From positions 496,001-560,000 of the forward strand of contig JAESUZ010000464.1 in the NCBI GenBank assembly GCA_017311185.1: DNA of 64,000 bases, written 5' to 3'. Origin of the DNA: Proteles cristata cristata (lineage: Eukaryota > Chordata > Mammalia > Carnivora > Hyaenidae). Position 1 is the stretch's first letter; every line of letters starts with the position of its first letter. Positions 23,590-37,200 of this stretch are shown one piece after another. Position numbers and translations under genes: made by a program. Below the pieces are notes generated by a model. The model was not told the origin of the DNA. It saw nothing but the letters and a program-made list of their open reading frames with translations, and searched no databases.

Positions 23590-24400
23590 ATTTTGAGTAA
23601 TGGTAACTCAGAGTCTCCTGGGTCCTGGGAAAAGATCTCACTGGGTGGATAGCATACCTTTTACATGAATAACCGTGTTCTCACTACATAGGTAAGAAAG
23701 TGGAAATGGGATTGCTGATTTAAATGGTAAGTAATATATCACATTTTTTTAAAAATATTTTTTTATTTATTTCTAGGAGAGAGAGACAGCGTGAACAGGG
23801 GAGGGTCAGCGAGAGAGGGAGTCACAGACTGAAACAGGCTCCAGGCTCTGAGCTGGCAGTCAGCACAGAGCCCGACGCGGGGCTCGAACCCACGAACCGC
23901 GAGATCATGACCTAAGCGAAAGTCGGACGCTTAACCGACTAAGCCACCCAGGCGCCCCGTAATATATCACATTTTAAGAAAACACCTAACTGCTTCTTAA
24001 AGTGACATAATTTGATATTCACGCTAGTAAAGTTTCATATCTACAGCTTATGAACACTTCACTGTTGGTCCTTTTGATTCTAGCCATTCTAATGGGTGTA
24101 TAATGGTACCTCACTGTGGTTTTGTTTTACTAACGGTAAATGATGCCGATGTGCTTATCTGCCACCTTTGGGCCCTCCTTGGTGAACAGCTGGTTCATAT
24201 CTTTTGCCCATTTAAAAAGTTAAAACACTGGGTCACTTTTCTTATAACTGAATTTTGAATTCTTTAAACTGGACACAAGTATAGGATTTATATATATTTC
24301 ATTTCTGCCTTTGGCTTATATTTTCATTTTCTTAATGGTGATCTTTTGAAAAGCAAATGTTTTTAATTTTGATGAAAAGCAGCTGTATTAATATATGGGC
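23590..24400 (-). mobile_element. Old LINE-1 fragment, minus strand
   Basis: The plus strand reads as the antisense of an old mammalian LINE-1 ORF2 end (TTGATTCTAGCCATTCTAAT, TCACTGTGGTTTTGTTTTAC, CATATCTTTTGCCCATTTAA). The fragment is heavily diverged and split by a young SINE at 23748-23958. Confidence 0.75.
23748..23958 (-). mobile_element. Young feline SINE in old LINE-1
   Basis: This near-consensus copy is flanked by the perfect duplicate GTAATATATCACATTTT at 23731-23747 and 23959-23975. Confidence 0.95.
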
Positions 24401-24459
24401 CTAAAAGGAGTCAGCCCTGCTGGCTTGATTCTATGCATAGTGAATGTACAAAGGATAGA

Positions 24460-25035
24460 ACACACAAGCACATCACACACCAAACACACATGTATTGTGC
24501 TGCAAACACCATGCATGTGCACCCACATACACTGCACCTCACACACACCATGTACACATACAATCATATGCACTGCATCACACACACACACTCGGTCACA
24601 CAAACATGCACCAAATCTCACACTAAACACACAAACAAAACCACACAATGCACTGCATCACATATTATGCACACACAACCACATATATGTGCATTGCATC
24701 ATACACGTCATGCACACATGGAATCGTGCACTGCATCTTACACCAAACACACGCGCACGCACATTGCATCACACACCATGTAGCTTCACACGCAAACAGG
24801 CACTGCACCGCACACATGCTGCACTTCTCACACAGACATGCCCTACACCTCATGTTACACGCACACCAAACACCTCCATACACACCGGATCACACACACT
24901 ACATTCACATACACACACACCTGCACTGCATCACACACCATACACATGCACGGACACATGCATCACATACACAGACTCACATATATACACTTGTGCTGCA
25001 TCTCACACAACCACGTGCACACATGGGCACACACA
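24460..25035. repeat. Degenerate CA-rich (GT-rich on minus) tract
   Basis: About 570 bp of interrupted CA repeats mixed with CATGCACTGCATCACACAC-like segments, so a higher-order imperfect repeat lies within the CA background. It lies immediately downstream, in the transcribed sense, of the last ZDHHC11 exon. Open frames of up to about 234 codons here are low-complexity artefacts. Confidence 0.88.
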
Positions 25036-25174
25036 GAATCAGAGGATTGTGCCAACACAGAAGCAAAGGCCTGTGTTTGAGAAGTCCCAGTTGCAGTGAC
25101 AGTGGGTGCTGCCCCAGGCCTGGATAACACGGATGGTGAAGCATCAGGGCACCCGGTACCTGTGGCATCTTTAC

Positions 25175-25269
25175 TTTAATGAACAGTGGCTCAGGTCCTG
25201 CTGAAACTTTTGGAGTCTTTTGAGAGTGGCCCTGCGTCAAGAACTCATATGTGCTCAACTTCTTGGACA
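25175..25269 (-). CDS. ZDHHC11: ZDHHC11 last recognised coding exon
   Basis: The acceptor CCTTTCTAG precedes an exon encoding [20 protein letters not shown] and matching the human KKMTTFEYL region. A strong donor (GTAAAG) after TTCATTAAA marks the end used here. If that donor is skipped, the frame runs on into the GT-rich tract and stops at about 24977. Both endings are plausible; the human protein has a longer C-terminal tail. Confidence 0.75.
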
Positions 25270-28200
25270 CTAGAAAGGGGAAAGGATGAAACGGGCAGTT
25301 ACAATTATGCAACTGGGCAAGTGGTCTTCAGGCCATGACCTAGCCTTTCAGGGACCCTGCAGGATGCCGGCAGCTGCCTACTAGCCTGGATCATGGGGGG
25401 CTGCTGCACGGCCACTCCGGGGCCCCTCTGGTCTGTGGGCGGTGGGCTGCAGCTTGTCACAGCCCGGAGGCTGCTGGGCACCCACCTCATCCCAGGACCT
25501 GCCTCACAGGCCCACAAAGCCAGTGTGGACCCAGACACTGGCTCTGGCACTGTAGCAGAAGCACCACGGGTCACTGAAAGGGCATCTGAGACCTGTGTCT
25601 GTCAATAGACAGCACTGTCCGTGAGACGGGTTCTGTGCCTGTTTCAGCATGTGCTTCAGCAGAAGCGCCAAACCTCCCATTTCTCTTTCCCCAAAACCAA
25701 CAAACACAAGGACAGATGGTTCCTAATTATTTCTGGAAATCAAGAAGGGCCACCCACAGAAGCCTATGTGCAGCTCTAGGAGCAGACGGAGGGTGACCTC
25801 TCCACACCCCCAGTGGAGCCAGTCCCTGTCCCTGGGTGGTTTGTTCAAGCACATCTGTCTGTGTTTGCTGTGGCTTCCTGATGAACCGCACCTGGCTCTT
25901 GCTACCTTCATCCACCTCCCTCAGAACTTGCCTTTGTTAAGCCACAAAATTGCACCAGGTCACATGCTCGTGAAAACACTCATTCTCTTGCAGGCATTTG
26001 CATGGGTACCATTGCCATCAGATGCCAAGTACACACTCACCCTCATTTTTGTGTATATGCTTTCATCTCATGGGAAAGGAGGAGCTGTGGCAGGGGAGGG
26101 AGGCCAGAGTGCGGTGCGCACTGAAGGAGTGTCCAGCGTGTTCCTTCCAGCGACACTAGGCACCAACACGGCAGCCCAGGGCCGCTGGCCCGGGACGCGC
26201 TCTGCCCCGCTTGTGTAGAGCTGCCTTTCCCCACCCTGCTCCTGGTACCCCCGCATCTGTGCATTTCCCTTGGAGGGCTTGCCATCACCAACGCTGTACT
26301 TCGCTCATGCTGCAGCCTCGTCTGGATGTCATTCACCCAAACTTCAAGATCAGGCATCCAGCCTCCAGCAGCTTCTTACGGGGGCCCCAGCACCCCCCCA
26401 ACCTCAGGGTGTTTGTTTAGTGCCATCCCCTGGAGAGCAGTACCAAGGTACCAGTGCCTTGCAGAAGAAGTGGGGGTGGGCATCACTTCTGTGACTGGGC
26501 TACAAAGGCTGGCTCTGCCTTTCCGCTGCCCGATGCTCTCTCTTGCTGGGGTGCCCACGGTGGCAGGAGGCACTGGCCAATGACTCATGGGGAAGTGAGG
26601 CCAGGAACTGGCCTGCCAATACCCTGGTAATGAGCCTAGAAGTGAGTTCCAGTCGGAGGAGACCGCAGCCCTCCTCACACCTGGTGGATGCCTTGCGGCA
26701 AAGCAGGGCCTGTGGAGCTGCCTAGGCTGTGCTGAGCCCAGGAGCTACAAAAACTGCCAGGTAATGACTGTTAGTTCAAGCAGAATAAGCTGACTATAAA
26801 TAATAGTTAATATCCCAACTTTGTCTGGAAGTCTGTGCTTTGCTGTCTAAATACTCTGAAAGCGACACCATGAACCCTCACCTCAGTGTGTTTCTCCTTC
26901 CCATGCACCCAAGGTGAGTGTGGAACCCTCACCCTCCGGATCGCCTTGGTTAGAGACCTGTGGCCCCTGTCCCTGGATCTCCCATCGGCTGACTGTCCCG
27001 TGGACCTGTTCTCCAGTATCACACCCATCCATCCTGAGTGGCTGCAGTGGACTTCTGGACCTGCCCACCCTGCCGCCTATCAGCTGTCATGCACACTGCC
27101 GCTGGGGGACTGTTCCCAAGTCCACCCTTGTCCCCACTGGGCAGTGTGTGGAAGCCTTAGGAAGGGCCTGGGCTACCGGCCTCTGGCTCCAGGTGCTGAT
27201 TTGGGCCGAGGACACCCCCTGGGCCAGGCCAGCTCCAGCAGCCACAGAGAGAGCCCTGCTGCGGCCCTCTCCCTTGCAGAGGCTGCGAAGAGAATTTGTG
27301 CCCTCCCACGTGCAGGGCAATGGCGGAGCTTGCCGTATGCAGCACTTCACGGCCTCCAGGAAATGGCCGGTGTCCCTGCAGCGAGGTGGGTCAGCAGATA
27401 CCCTGTCCCTGGCTCATTGTTTTTCATTGTTAAGATTTGGTGCTTCTCTAAATCCCCTGCTCTTTTTTAACAGTGCCTGTTCTTGCCTTACACATTCTAC
27501 CCCCGCTTCTCTAACTTATTCCTAGTCACTCTCGTGTCTTCCACAGGCCTCAGAGCAGAATTAGCCCTGCTGTCCCTCTAGAGGTGTCTCTTCCTGTCCC
27601 GTGACTTGTCCAGTGTGCTCTTCCCCAGAAGGGGACAGCAGATCTTGTCTTGGGACACGTGGGGACGCAAGGCACAAACACCAGAGTGGGGGCCAGGACA
27701 CGTACTTAAGTAGACGTGGAAGATGAGCAGGTGTCCAAGCATCACGAGGCTGAAGATCGATAACAACAGCACGAAGAGCCCAATGCCCAGGACCCCCAGG
27801 GTCTTCGTCTTTACGGGGAACAGGGGCAGGAACAGCAGCCAAGTGTTGGCATCAGAGATGTCTGCGGAGGCAAGGGAGACACGTGTGTGCCCAGCACCTG
27901 GGGCGGGGCCAGCCTCTCCTCTGGGGAGCATGCTCTGAAATGGGGGAGGGTCGGCAGACGGAGGAAGCCCCTTCCCGCCAGGGTGTGTGCCCTACACCTC
28001 ACCCAGGTGCCCCTGTGGCCCCCTGACCAAGGCAGGTATCACAGCCCCACTTGACATGTCTGGAAGGTGAGGCTGGGAGAGGATAACTAAGTGTCCAGGT
28101 GGCAAAGCCTGACCCCCTGTCTGGCCCAACACCCACCGTTTTCCAGGCCACGCCACTGTGCTGGGCCCTCCCTGTTCTAAACCAGCTACCCTCACAGGGA

Positions 28201-31200
28201 GCTGCAAGGTGGTGGCCTACGCCATGGGCAACTCCAGGACCTGGTCCTCTGGGCCCCTGGGGACAGTGACACGTCCAAACTGAAGTGTGAGGAAAGCACT
28301 GAGGGATCTGCAGGCAGGCCCATGGAGACAGAATTCCAGCTGGAAGGCGCCCACCCCTCACGGAGACCAGGAAGTACAGACTCCAGGCCCCTCTGTGGCA
28401 CGGAAGGTGGCTACACTATGCTGTGTGGCCGTGGGCCTCAGGGACTGCGGCATAGGGAGCGTGAGGCTGGCTGCACCATGGTGTGGACGGCCACACGCTT
28501 GTCCCCTGAGCTGGTGACATCTCAGTGAATTCCCACTGATGAGAGCAAAGCACCCCAGGGAACTGGCAGTTAAACCGCCCCACAGAATCTTCTAGAACAG
28601 CAAACGCAGGAGACTGCCTCAGTCATCAGGCATCATGTGCAGCGGGACCACGACAGTTCCAGCACCAGAGAAGCACCTGCTGGGGCCACGCTGCCCTCTG
28701 TCCTGACACTGCACGACAGCAGGGGCCCCACCGATGTCCACGCTGGGAGGAAGTAAGGACACGTGCTGCAGAACTTGGGAGTGCAGAGCTGCCTCTTACC
28801 ACGTGCAAGCCACATTTTGGAGTGTGTGGGGGCCACGAGAGGCCCTGTGAGCAGGAAGGCCTTCACAGGGAAGCCATAGCACCCACCATGACTGCTCTGG
28901 AGGGAGCAGGCACCGCCAGCCGCTCTGCTCAGGCTGCGTGTGCGCACCGTCAGGAAGGGTGGCAGGTGGGGCCTCATGCTGCTGGGTGGGGCCTGGTCTC
29001 ACTGAGACCCCCACTATTCCCTTTTATCATGGAAATAGCCAGGATGCACTTCAGAGTAGTGCTGGTTAGATGGTCCATCCCACAAGGGATGGGATCGTCC
29101 ATCCCAAGTGCAGTGTGGGCCTGGGGGTGAAAGTGCACAGGGCGGGGTGCCCCTCCAGGAAGAGGGTCAGCTGTGACATGCTCACAGCTCAGAGAGGCCT
29201 GGGCTGAGAAAGGAAGCTTTGCTCTGCACCCTGAGGGCTGACATCCCCAAACACTCAGGACAGACACAGGAGGTGCTCCGCCTGGGGTCCTCCCTGCATC
29301 AGTTGCCAGGGCTGCCATGACCGATGGCCACAGACCGGGCGGTTTCAACAACACAGATGGAGCCCCAAAGTCAGGGTGTTGCAGGGCCCTTCTCCCTCCA
29401 AGGCCATAGGGGAGGATCCGTCCTTGAATCTTCCAGCTTTCGGGATCCGGGCAACGCTGGGCTTGTGGCCGTGTCCCTCTAGTCTCTTCTAAGGGTATTT
29501 TCACTACCTCTAGGACCCCACACATTCCTGGGTAACCCATCATGATTGCGGGATCCTTCATCACATCTGGAAGGATTCTCTCCCCAAATAAGGTCACAGT
29601 CACAGGCCTGGGGGTTAGGTGATGGACAGAACTTCGAGGCCACATCCAGCCCCACATCTGTCCCCAAGGCCAGGCTCCTGGAGCCACTCAGCAGAGACCT
29701 GCAGTCACATGCCATCCACAACCTTTCTCAGGCAGCCCTGCCCTCCTTTCCCACGCTGCTCCCTGCCGTGACCAATGGCTGCGTGTCGGGCACGGGTCCC
29801 TGAACCTGCATACTGGTGCCTGGGGGACTGCTGCCCTCCTTCCCATAACCGTGGCTCACCCATCTGGGAGCAGGCCAGGCCGACACCCTACAGAAGGAGA
29901 GCTTTACCCAAAATACAGCTGGAGGGAGAAGCCGATGCCACGAGTGACCTGAGAAAAAGCCCCAACTGAGAGGAGCCATCCCATACTTCTGTACATACTT
30001 TTGTAGTGGGGGTGCGTGCGCAGCTGTGCCGGGTTGATGAAGAACTGGATGAAAATGAACAGCAGGATGGTGATCAGGCAGAAAAGGCTGATGGAGGCAG
30101 AGACCAAGGAGCTGAAGAAATACCTGTGGGAGAGGCAGGGCCAGGCTCAGGTCTGGGGGTTGGGGGGGATGTGCTTGCCAGCTCAGGGTGTCCCTGACCC
30201 TGAGCCCAAGGCCCATCCTTCTTCTGGTCTTCTGTTGCCTGAGCTCTCCAGGGGACACTCTGAGGGCACCTCCGGTTTCTATGCCTGAAGGAGTAAAGAT
30301 GAACTCCCCTTTTACCCCCCTGTGGCAGTGAGGAGGGTCCAGCCGGGCTCACAGGCAGGGACACAGAGGCTCTGTGTCAAGTGCAGGGCCACAGGCTCCC
30401 GCCACACTCACCACCGCTCACCCAGGCTCCCGCCACACTCACCACAGCTCACCCAGGCTCCCGCCACACTCCCTGCCGCTCACCCAGGCTCCCGCCCAGT
30501 CTGGGTGGGGTTCACCATCCCCTCCCCCGCCCCATGTTGCACAGAATACTGAGTGCTGTTCTTCCATCAAGAGGCATGGAAGCCTGGCCACTCGGGGAGT
30601 CCAGGGGGGCTGAGACAGGTGCCTGGCTGGCCAGCGGCCCACAGTGCATGTTCTCCACACACCCTCCCAGCGGCTGTGCACGCTTCTGTACACAAACGAC
30701 ATCTTGTGGTTTGGCATTAGAACAAAATCAGTCCTGTCCTCTTTCCTGTGCTCTGAAGACACAGAATGATTTAAATCCATCCAACAATTAAATTCTGGTC
30801 CACAATTCTTGGAAGAAGCTTCTGCTGCAGGGTCTTCCTTTGGGCTTTCTGCTGTTGTGATATTAAAGAAAACTACACCTTTAATATTTTCTACCTTAAT
30901 GTCCTTTCTTCAGCTTACAGTTATTTGATTCCATTATTCTTTTCCAGAACACCTTGAGGTTCCTTTTACACACATCTTTAGGCGGAGAGCTAAAACATGA
31001 GCGTCCTCAAAGGGTCAGGTGGATGTGGAGGGCGGCCCGGAGCTGCTCCTCTGTAGGGGAGTGGGGGCATGGGGGCTTCCAGGCACCCCAGGTCCCCAAG
31101 TCTCATTAGACTTTCCTAATCATGAGGCTTTGCATTTCATTCTGTTCGAAGCAGCAATGCTTTTCAGGCCTGAATAAGTGGAGCATTTCTCACATGGCCT

Positions 31201-34200
31201 TGAATGGACTGCACACCTCACAGAGCAGGATGCTGCATGACGGGGCTGCACAGAGCTCTACACCCCGTCACCAGGCTACACAGGGTGCGATGCTCCTTTA
31301 CTGGGCTGCATGCTACATGCCTGCTGTGGGTGGAGGGGGAGCAGTGGAGCCCCTTTGAAGGACCACCAGCCGGCGAGGGCTGCTATGAACTAGCTGGGGG
31401 AGCATCTGAGACTTTCCTGGCCACTCACAGCCTGGGCCCTGGCACGTGGGGTCTTGGCCAAGCCCACAGGCCCTGCACCAAGCCCGTGAAGGGCGGGACA
31501 CCTGCCCCCAGGGCCGCCGTGGCCCCCATCCTCTGTGCTCTGACTGCCTCCAGGGAGAAAGCGGCCAGGCCCGGGCCAGCAGGTAAGGACCAGTCAGCTC
31601 AGCCTGTGCCCCTTCAGGTGGGGCTGGGCCTCCACATTTGGGAGGGGCTCCAGGCCAACATGTTTCAGAGCCAAAAGGAGAACAGAAGGACGCTAAGGAC
31701 CGCTGTGCTGGGGACAGGACAGGACCCTTCTACCACCTGTGGCCCCCACCCACTTACCCATGAGGTCCCAGCCTGCAGACCCCCTTTCATGAGGCCCTCG
31801 TCCCTCCCCACTCCTCTGTCCCCCTCCCTCCCTGACAGTCCCTTCACCCCTTCCCCCTTCAAGTGTCCCTGCCTCCCCCAGTCCTTTCACCCCTCCCTTG
31901 CCAAGTCCCACCTCCCCCTTCCCTAGCACCCTCCTCTCCCCGCTGCCAAGGACCTCCTCTCCCCGCCCAGAAGCTCACCCCTCCCCACTGCAAGGTCCCT
32001 CCTCCCTTACCCCTCCCTCCCCTGCAAACCCCTCACCCTTCTTCCCTGCTGGGTCTCCCTCTCCCTCCCCTAGTATTCTTCCCCTCCTTCCTAGACCTCC
32101 TCCCTGCAGACCCTCACCAGTAATTTCTGCTCCCCACACAGTTGTTCAGCCATTTGCAGTGGTGGTCAAAGTTCGATACACACTTGTTGCAGTAACTACA
32201 ATGTTTGGCCTTCTTATTGCTGGAAGGAAGCATTCAGGATGAGCAGTCAGTTGGCAGTGTGTGCAGGAGGAAGACAGGGTCAGAGGGGAGAGAAAGGTGG
32301 CAGGGAAGACTAGCCCCAGGCGGGTGCCTTCCCTAAGCCACGCCTGGAACGCAGAGGACCAGCTCCCACCCTGAGCCACAGGCCACACTGCCAAGCTGCT
32401 TGCTGAGCCCTCAGTGCCCAGGTGGGGCTCGGCGGGGAGCTGGGTCTCATCTGAGCCCCTAGATCGGTGAGGGCCCTGCGTGTCTGAGGCACACTGCTTT
32501 TCCTTCAAAGAAAGAAGCACCAGTTAGCTGCATGGAATCGGAAAGGCCTGGGGAGGGCCCTGCCTGTGCACAGCGTGGGGAAGGGGGCAGGTCCACACGG
32601 CAGGGCAGTGCCCTCGGGGCTGCCTGCCCCCACACCCTGGGCACTCACACCGTGACTTGACACAGGTGGCAATACTGGTTCTGGATGACATGAGAGTGTT
32701 TAGTGCGGTCAAAAACAGGCAAAGGCTCTGCGTAGTTCCTGAGCCTCACAGTAGCCTCTGCCGGATCGATGGAAACTGCAGTCAAGTGAACCACCAGATG
32801 GAAAAGGAAAAGCCCGCCAATCACCTGGGCATGAGTGTCAAGGAATATGCGACAAAGGTGCCCACTCTGGGTGGCTGCCAGTCAGCGCTCCGGGGGCTGT
32901 GCACCCGGCCATTGGCCAGGACACAGGACACTGCACTCGCACCCCTGCAGCTGACAGAGCCCCCCAGTTTCTTCCCCCGTGAGGAAGTGAGTGTGCTGGA
33001 TACAGGCTCTCCAACTAGATGCAGGACCCTGGAGGAGCCTGCTGGCATCCTGGGGGCATGGACCCCATGCTTCAGCGAGGCAGCAAGGGAAGGCCCTGGG
33101 GGCCAGCGGCCACCACGCTGGGTACCAAGGTCATAGGGGTTCTTTGGGCAGCGGAGATGCTCAGAGCACGTGCATGAAGGAGGAAAGCATATCATCTAGC
33201 ATGAAGGAGGGGAGCAGCGAGGGCTCACCACCCAGTCTGCATGGTCTGTCTGGGTCTCATCTTTTCTCTCCTCACCCCCAGGCCCCTACAGCTCTCTGGC
33301 ACCCACTCCAGCCATGGCACCCAGGGTAAAACCAGGCCCTGGGATCCCACCCTCCTCCTCCCCTTCAGGACCAACACACTGTCCACATGGAAACCAAAGA
33401 GGAGAGGTGGAAGCCGCCTCCCTGTCAGTCCTACGTGGCGCCCCAGGACCAGTGCTCAGAGGGAGGGTTCAGGGTTCACAGCCTGGGCTCCAGCGTGTGG
33501 CAGGGAAATGACCCAGCCCGGCAGGCCGAGGCCACGGGTGCCCCGGGTTCTGCAGTGATTTGACAGTGGTGGGGGTTTCTGAGCAGGGGGCTGGGCCACT
33601 GCTTAGTCCCACAGGAAGCCCCCGTGGGGTCTTCCTCAGGCCCTGCCAGCCTGGTTCATGGGCATGGCCCTGCCTCCACGAAGGCTCCGTAAGAAATATC
33701 CACAGTGCACTAGCCCGAGCGGGTGGTTGCTTCTGGCCAAAATCGCTCATTCCTCCCTTGCCCTCCAGTCTCCAGGTGACAAGTGCAGACCCAGGGCTCA
33801 GGCGGCCAGATGATGACATGGAGGTGATGGAGACCCAGCCCTGCTGCTGGGGGAGGGGCAGGAGGAGGGCAGGCGAGAAGGAGCCGAGGGCACAGAGGAT
33901 CGGCCCGGGCCAGGGGTGAGTGGAAGGTGGCTGAGAACCAGCCGGGCCCTGGGGGACCTGCACGGGGGACGAGACTGACCAGATCCCTCAGCACCCCATA
34001 ACGGATGCGGTGACCCCAAGCCCATCCTGTGGCCACCGGACCCGCAGGGCTGGGTATGGCCTGAGCCTCATCTGCACTGCTGCCGAGCAGGGTGTGGGGC
34101 CAGGTCAGGCTCTGCTGTCACAGCTGGAGACCCCCGCACGGTGCTGGCATGCGGTCCCCACACCTGCTCCCAGAAACCCGCGGGCGCTGGCCAGAGACAA

Positions 34201-37200
34201 GCACTGTTTGTGTGGTTCCTGGGGAACAGGAGCAGGTCCTGCGCAGGGGGTCTGGGGTCAGCAGGAAGGCCGGAAATGGGCCAGGTGCGGCCCCTTCCTT
34301 TGCTGCATTAGAAACAAGAGGGCAGGCTGCTGGGCAGGGACTGAGGCATGGGGCCCTTTGCCCCCATGACTATACTCAGCTCCAAAGGGAACACCACCAG
34401 GGAGGCAGTCTGGGGTCAGTGTGGCCTGCGTTCTAGCCTCAGACTGGAGGCACCGAGGCCTCTGCCCTGAGCCTGTTTTTCCCCACATCCCAAGCCTGCA
34501 GGTGCTGTGGCCAGGCTGTCCCCAGAACGCACCCCTCAGGAACAGAGGGGCAGCCCCCTGCCATGTGGTAGGCAAGCCCCCTCAAGCGTAAACACAGGTT
34601 CAGGATGTCCGTCTAACCCCAGGTCACCCAGGGGAGTGATACAAGTGAGCCAAAGGCCACTGTATTCTGCCTGGCCGTTCACTCTGTCAGCCACTTGGCT
34701 GAGAAAAGTGTCAGTGGGTGGGCGCTACCCCAGGGCTCTGTCCTCACATTCAAACGGCCAGGTGATGGGTTTCTCACAGGTTGCAGAGAGTAACAAAAAA
34801 CAAGAGGCACAGGGTAGGAGGTCTCTCACGGCAGGAGACCAGCCCCCACCCCCCCCACCCCCGCGCCAAGGCCCCCTGTTGTGTCCTTATTGACAATCTG
34901 TTTGGTAAACACGCAGAGATGCCAGCCCAGAACACACGCCATCTCGCCATCCCGCCTTCTGAGTCCTTCTGGTTCTGAGGCGGGAAGGGGAGAGGCGCCC
35001 CCAGAGCTCCCACCACCTCCCACCAGCTCTGCAGTCACTAACCTAACCAGGGGCTCTGCCCGGCCACAGTGCCCTAGGACTAAGACCTGTCACACGAGAG
35101 GCCAGTCCCTCTGAGCAGGGGCCGAGCGGTGTGAGTGGCTGGCAGCTGAAGTCAGGCGGAAACCAGGGGTCTGCCTTCTCTGCTGTGTCTTCTGGAGGCT
35201 GCAACCTAGACCCTGCCCTCCCTCCCAGGGCAGCATTCCCTGCAGGCTCCGAAAGACATCGATGCTCCCCAGTGGCCAAGTGCTGCAGAGCCCACAGGGG
35301 ATGGAAGCCACCCAGAACCTAGCACTTGGGGTCAGCCAAGGGCTCCTAGAGGAAAAGGTGTGCAAGTGGGCCTGGGGCACCCTCCGGGCCTGAAAGCAGG
35401 TGAGTGCTCAGAGTGCTCCCTGGACAGAGAACACAAGGCAGCTTGAAAAGGCCCCAGAACAGTCTGAGCTACAGTCAAGGGACAATGGAGACCATGAATT
35501 ATAACCCAGAATGCAAGCAAACCCGCAGTCAGGGACAGAGGTCAGGATACACACACAGAGGGGCAGCTGGAGGTGGGGAGGAGGCCAGGACCCAGCCCTC
35601 CCCAGAGCCGGCCCGCCTGCACTGAGGACCTCTGGCTCCAGAAGGAGAGTGCTCCCTCTACACGAGAACGTGAGCTCATTGCACAGGAGGAAGGGTAGAA
35701 CTGGCAGATGTTTCACAGTCGTGCGAGATCTCAGCAAGAGGGCAATTCTGACCAGGACGCCGTGGGGACGGGCGCCAGTGGCCATTGTGCTGGGCCCTAG
35801 AGAGGAGACTCATCACCACATGCAAACCATGAACCATGACTGGATTCTGGGTTTAAAAAAAACTCCAAAGCATGCCTTGGGGACAACTGGAGAAATTTGA
35901 GACGGGATACCTAGGAGGTTGTACAGTTTCTGCCCATCCTCTAGTCTGTAAAAGACACAAGACATGCGGGGTGACGTGGGACGCGTGATGCTGGCTTTGG
36001 AGGCCCCACCCAGCACCCCCAACCCTGAGCCACAGGCCTACAGGTGGGGCAGCTGTACCAGGCCCCATGCTGCAGGGTCAGACTAGCCCTCACCCTGAGA
36101 CCCCCGCAGGAGGAGGCTGGCCAGATCAGGGGTACGTGTGGTGCGGGGGAGCACGAGGCTTGCACATCAGGCCATGGTGGATGCCCAGCCATGCCCTGGC
36201 CAGTGCCCAGGGTCAGCCAGAGGTGATCCCCAGAGCACAGATGCACTGGTGGAACTGAGGTACCGATCCGCAGAGTAAAGTGTAAAGATGGAGCGAGCCT
36301 GGCGATGCCCACGTGGCAGGGAGAGGAACACAGAGCTGCCCCTTCCAGCTGCTCCTCCACAGGGCCTGCATGATAGCGCCACGTGTGTCCCCAGTGCCTA
36401 TACAACTGGCCTGAAGCCTACTCTGGTGACGTGTCTGGAGCCTTCTGTCAAGGCTGCCACAGGGTTCGCAGTCCCCACTGGGGCCTGTGCTGTGGCTGCT
36501 AGCAGCTGGAGAGCTCTCTTTCCAGCCTCTGCAACCCTAGGCCATGCCAACACCTGGTAACGTACTCGTATCTCAACAGGGGCCACGGTTATACTCAGTG
36601 TCTTCCTCGGAGCCCCGGCGTGCCTCGCGCACCAGCCAGCCTGACCCAGCCCACTGTAGCCCTGCAGACAAGTGACACCCACACAGGGAACCCTGGTCCC
36701 TGAGACCGAATGACACGGAAATCCCTGGGAGTCAGCCTTCAGTCTCTGTGCCTTGTGACGCCTTTGCAGCTCCTTCCTCTAGTCCAAGCTCCCTGCGCCA
36801 CCCCACAGCCCCTCCACCAGGGCCCCCAGACGCACTATTCCAAAGCAGATGGCAGGCGAGTGGCAGACACTCCTGAGCTTTCAGCCCGGACCCCACACCA
36901 GTGAGCCACACAGTGAACGGACATCAGGTTCCAGGCACCATGGCCATGGCAGGTGTTTGGGGCGAAGAGGGGAGAGTGGGGTCACAGAAGAGGGTGCAGA
37001 CCTGCGGGTGACTCAGGTATGGGGGACCGGCAGGCATGGCAGGGCCCTGAGCCAGATCTGGGGGAGGGCCTGCGGGGAGCCTCCCTGGGACAGCAGGCGC
37101 TGTTCCCACAGTAAAGGATACACCATAGGCGATGAAGTTCCAGTTAGGCGGCAGGAAGGGGATGAAGACGCCAAAGCTGGCCAGGGCAAAGATGAACACC

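Noticed and set aside
24395..25127. Histidine/threonine-rich proteins of up to 234 codons
   Set aside because: Translation of degenerate CA repeats in overlapping frames; no gene structure.
26886..27525. Overlapping ~200-codon plus-strand frames
   Set aside because: They lie inside a ZDHHC11 intron, antisense to it, without recognisable motifs or splice context.
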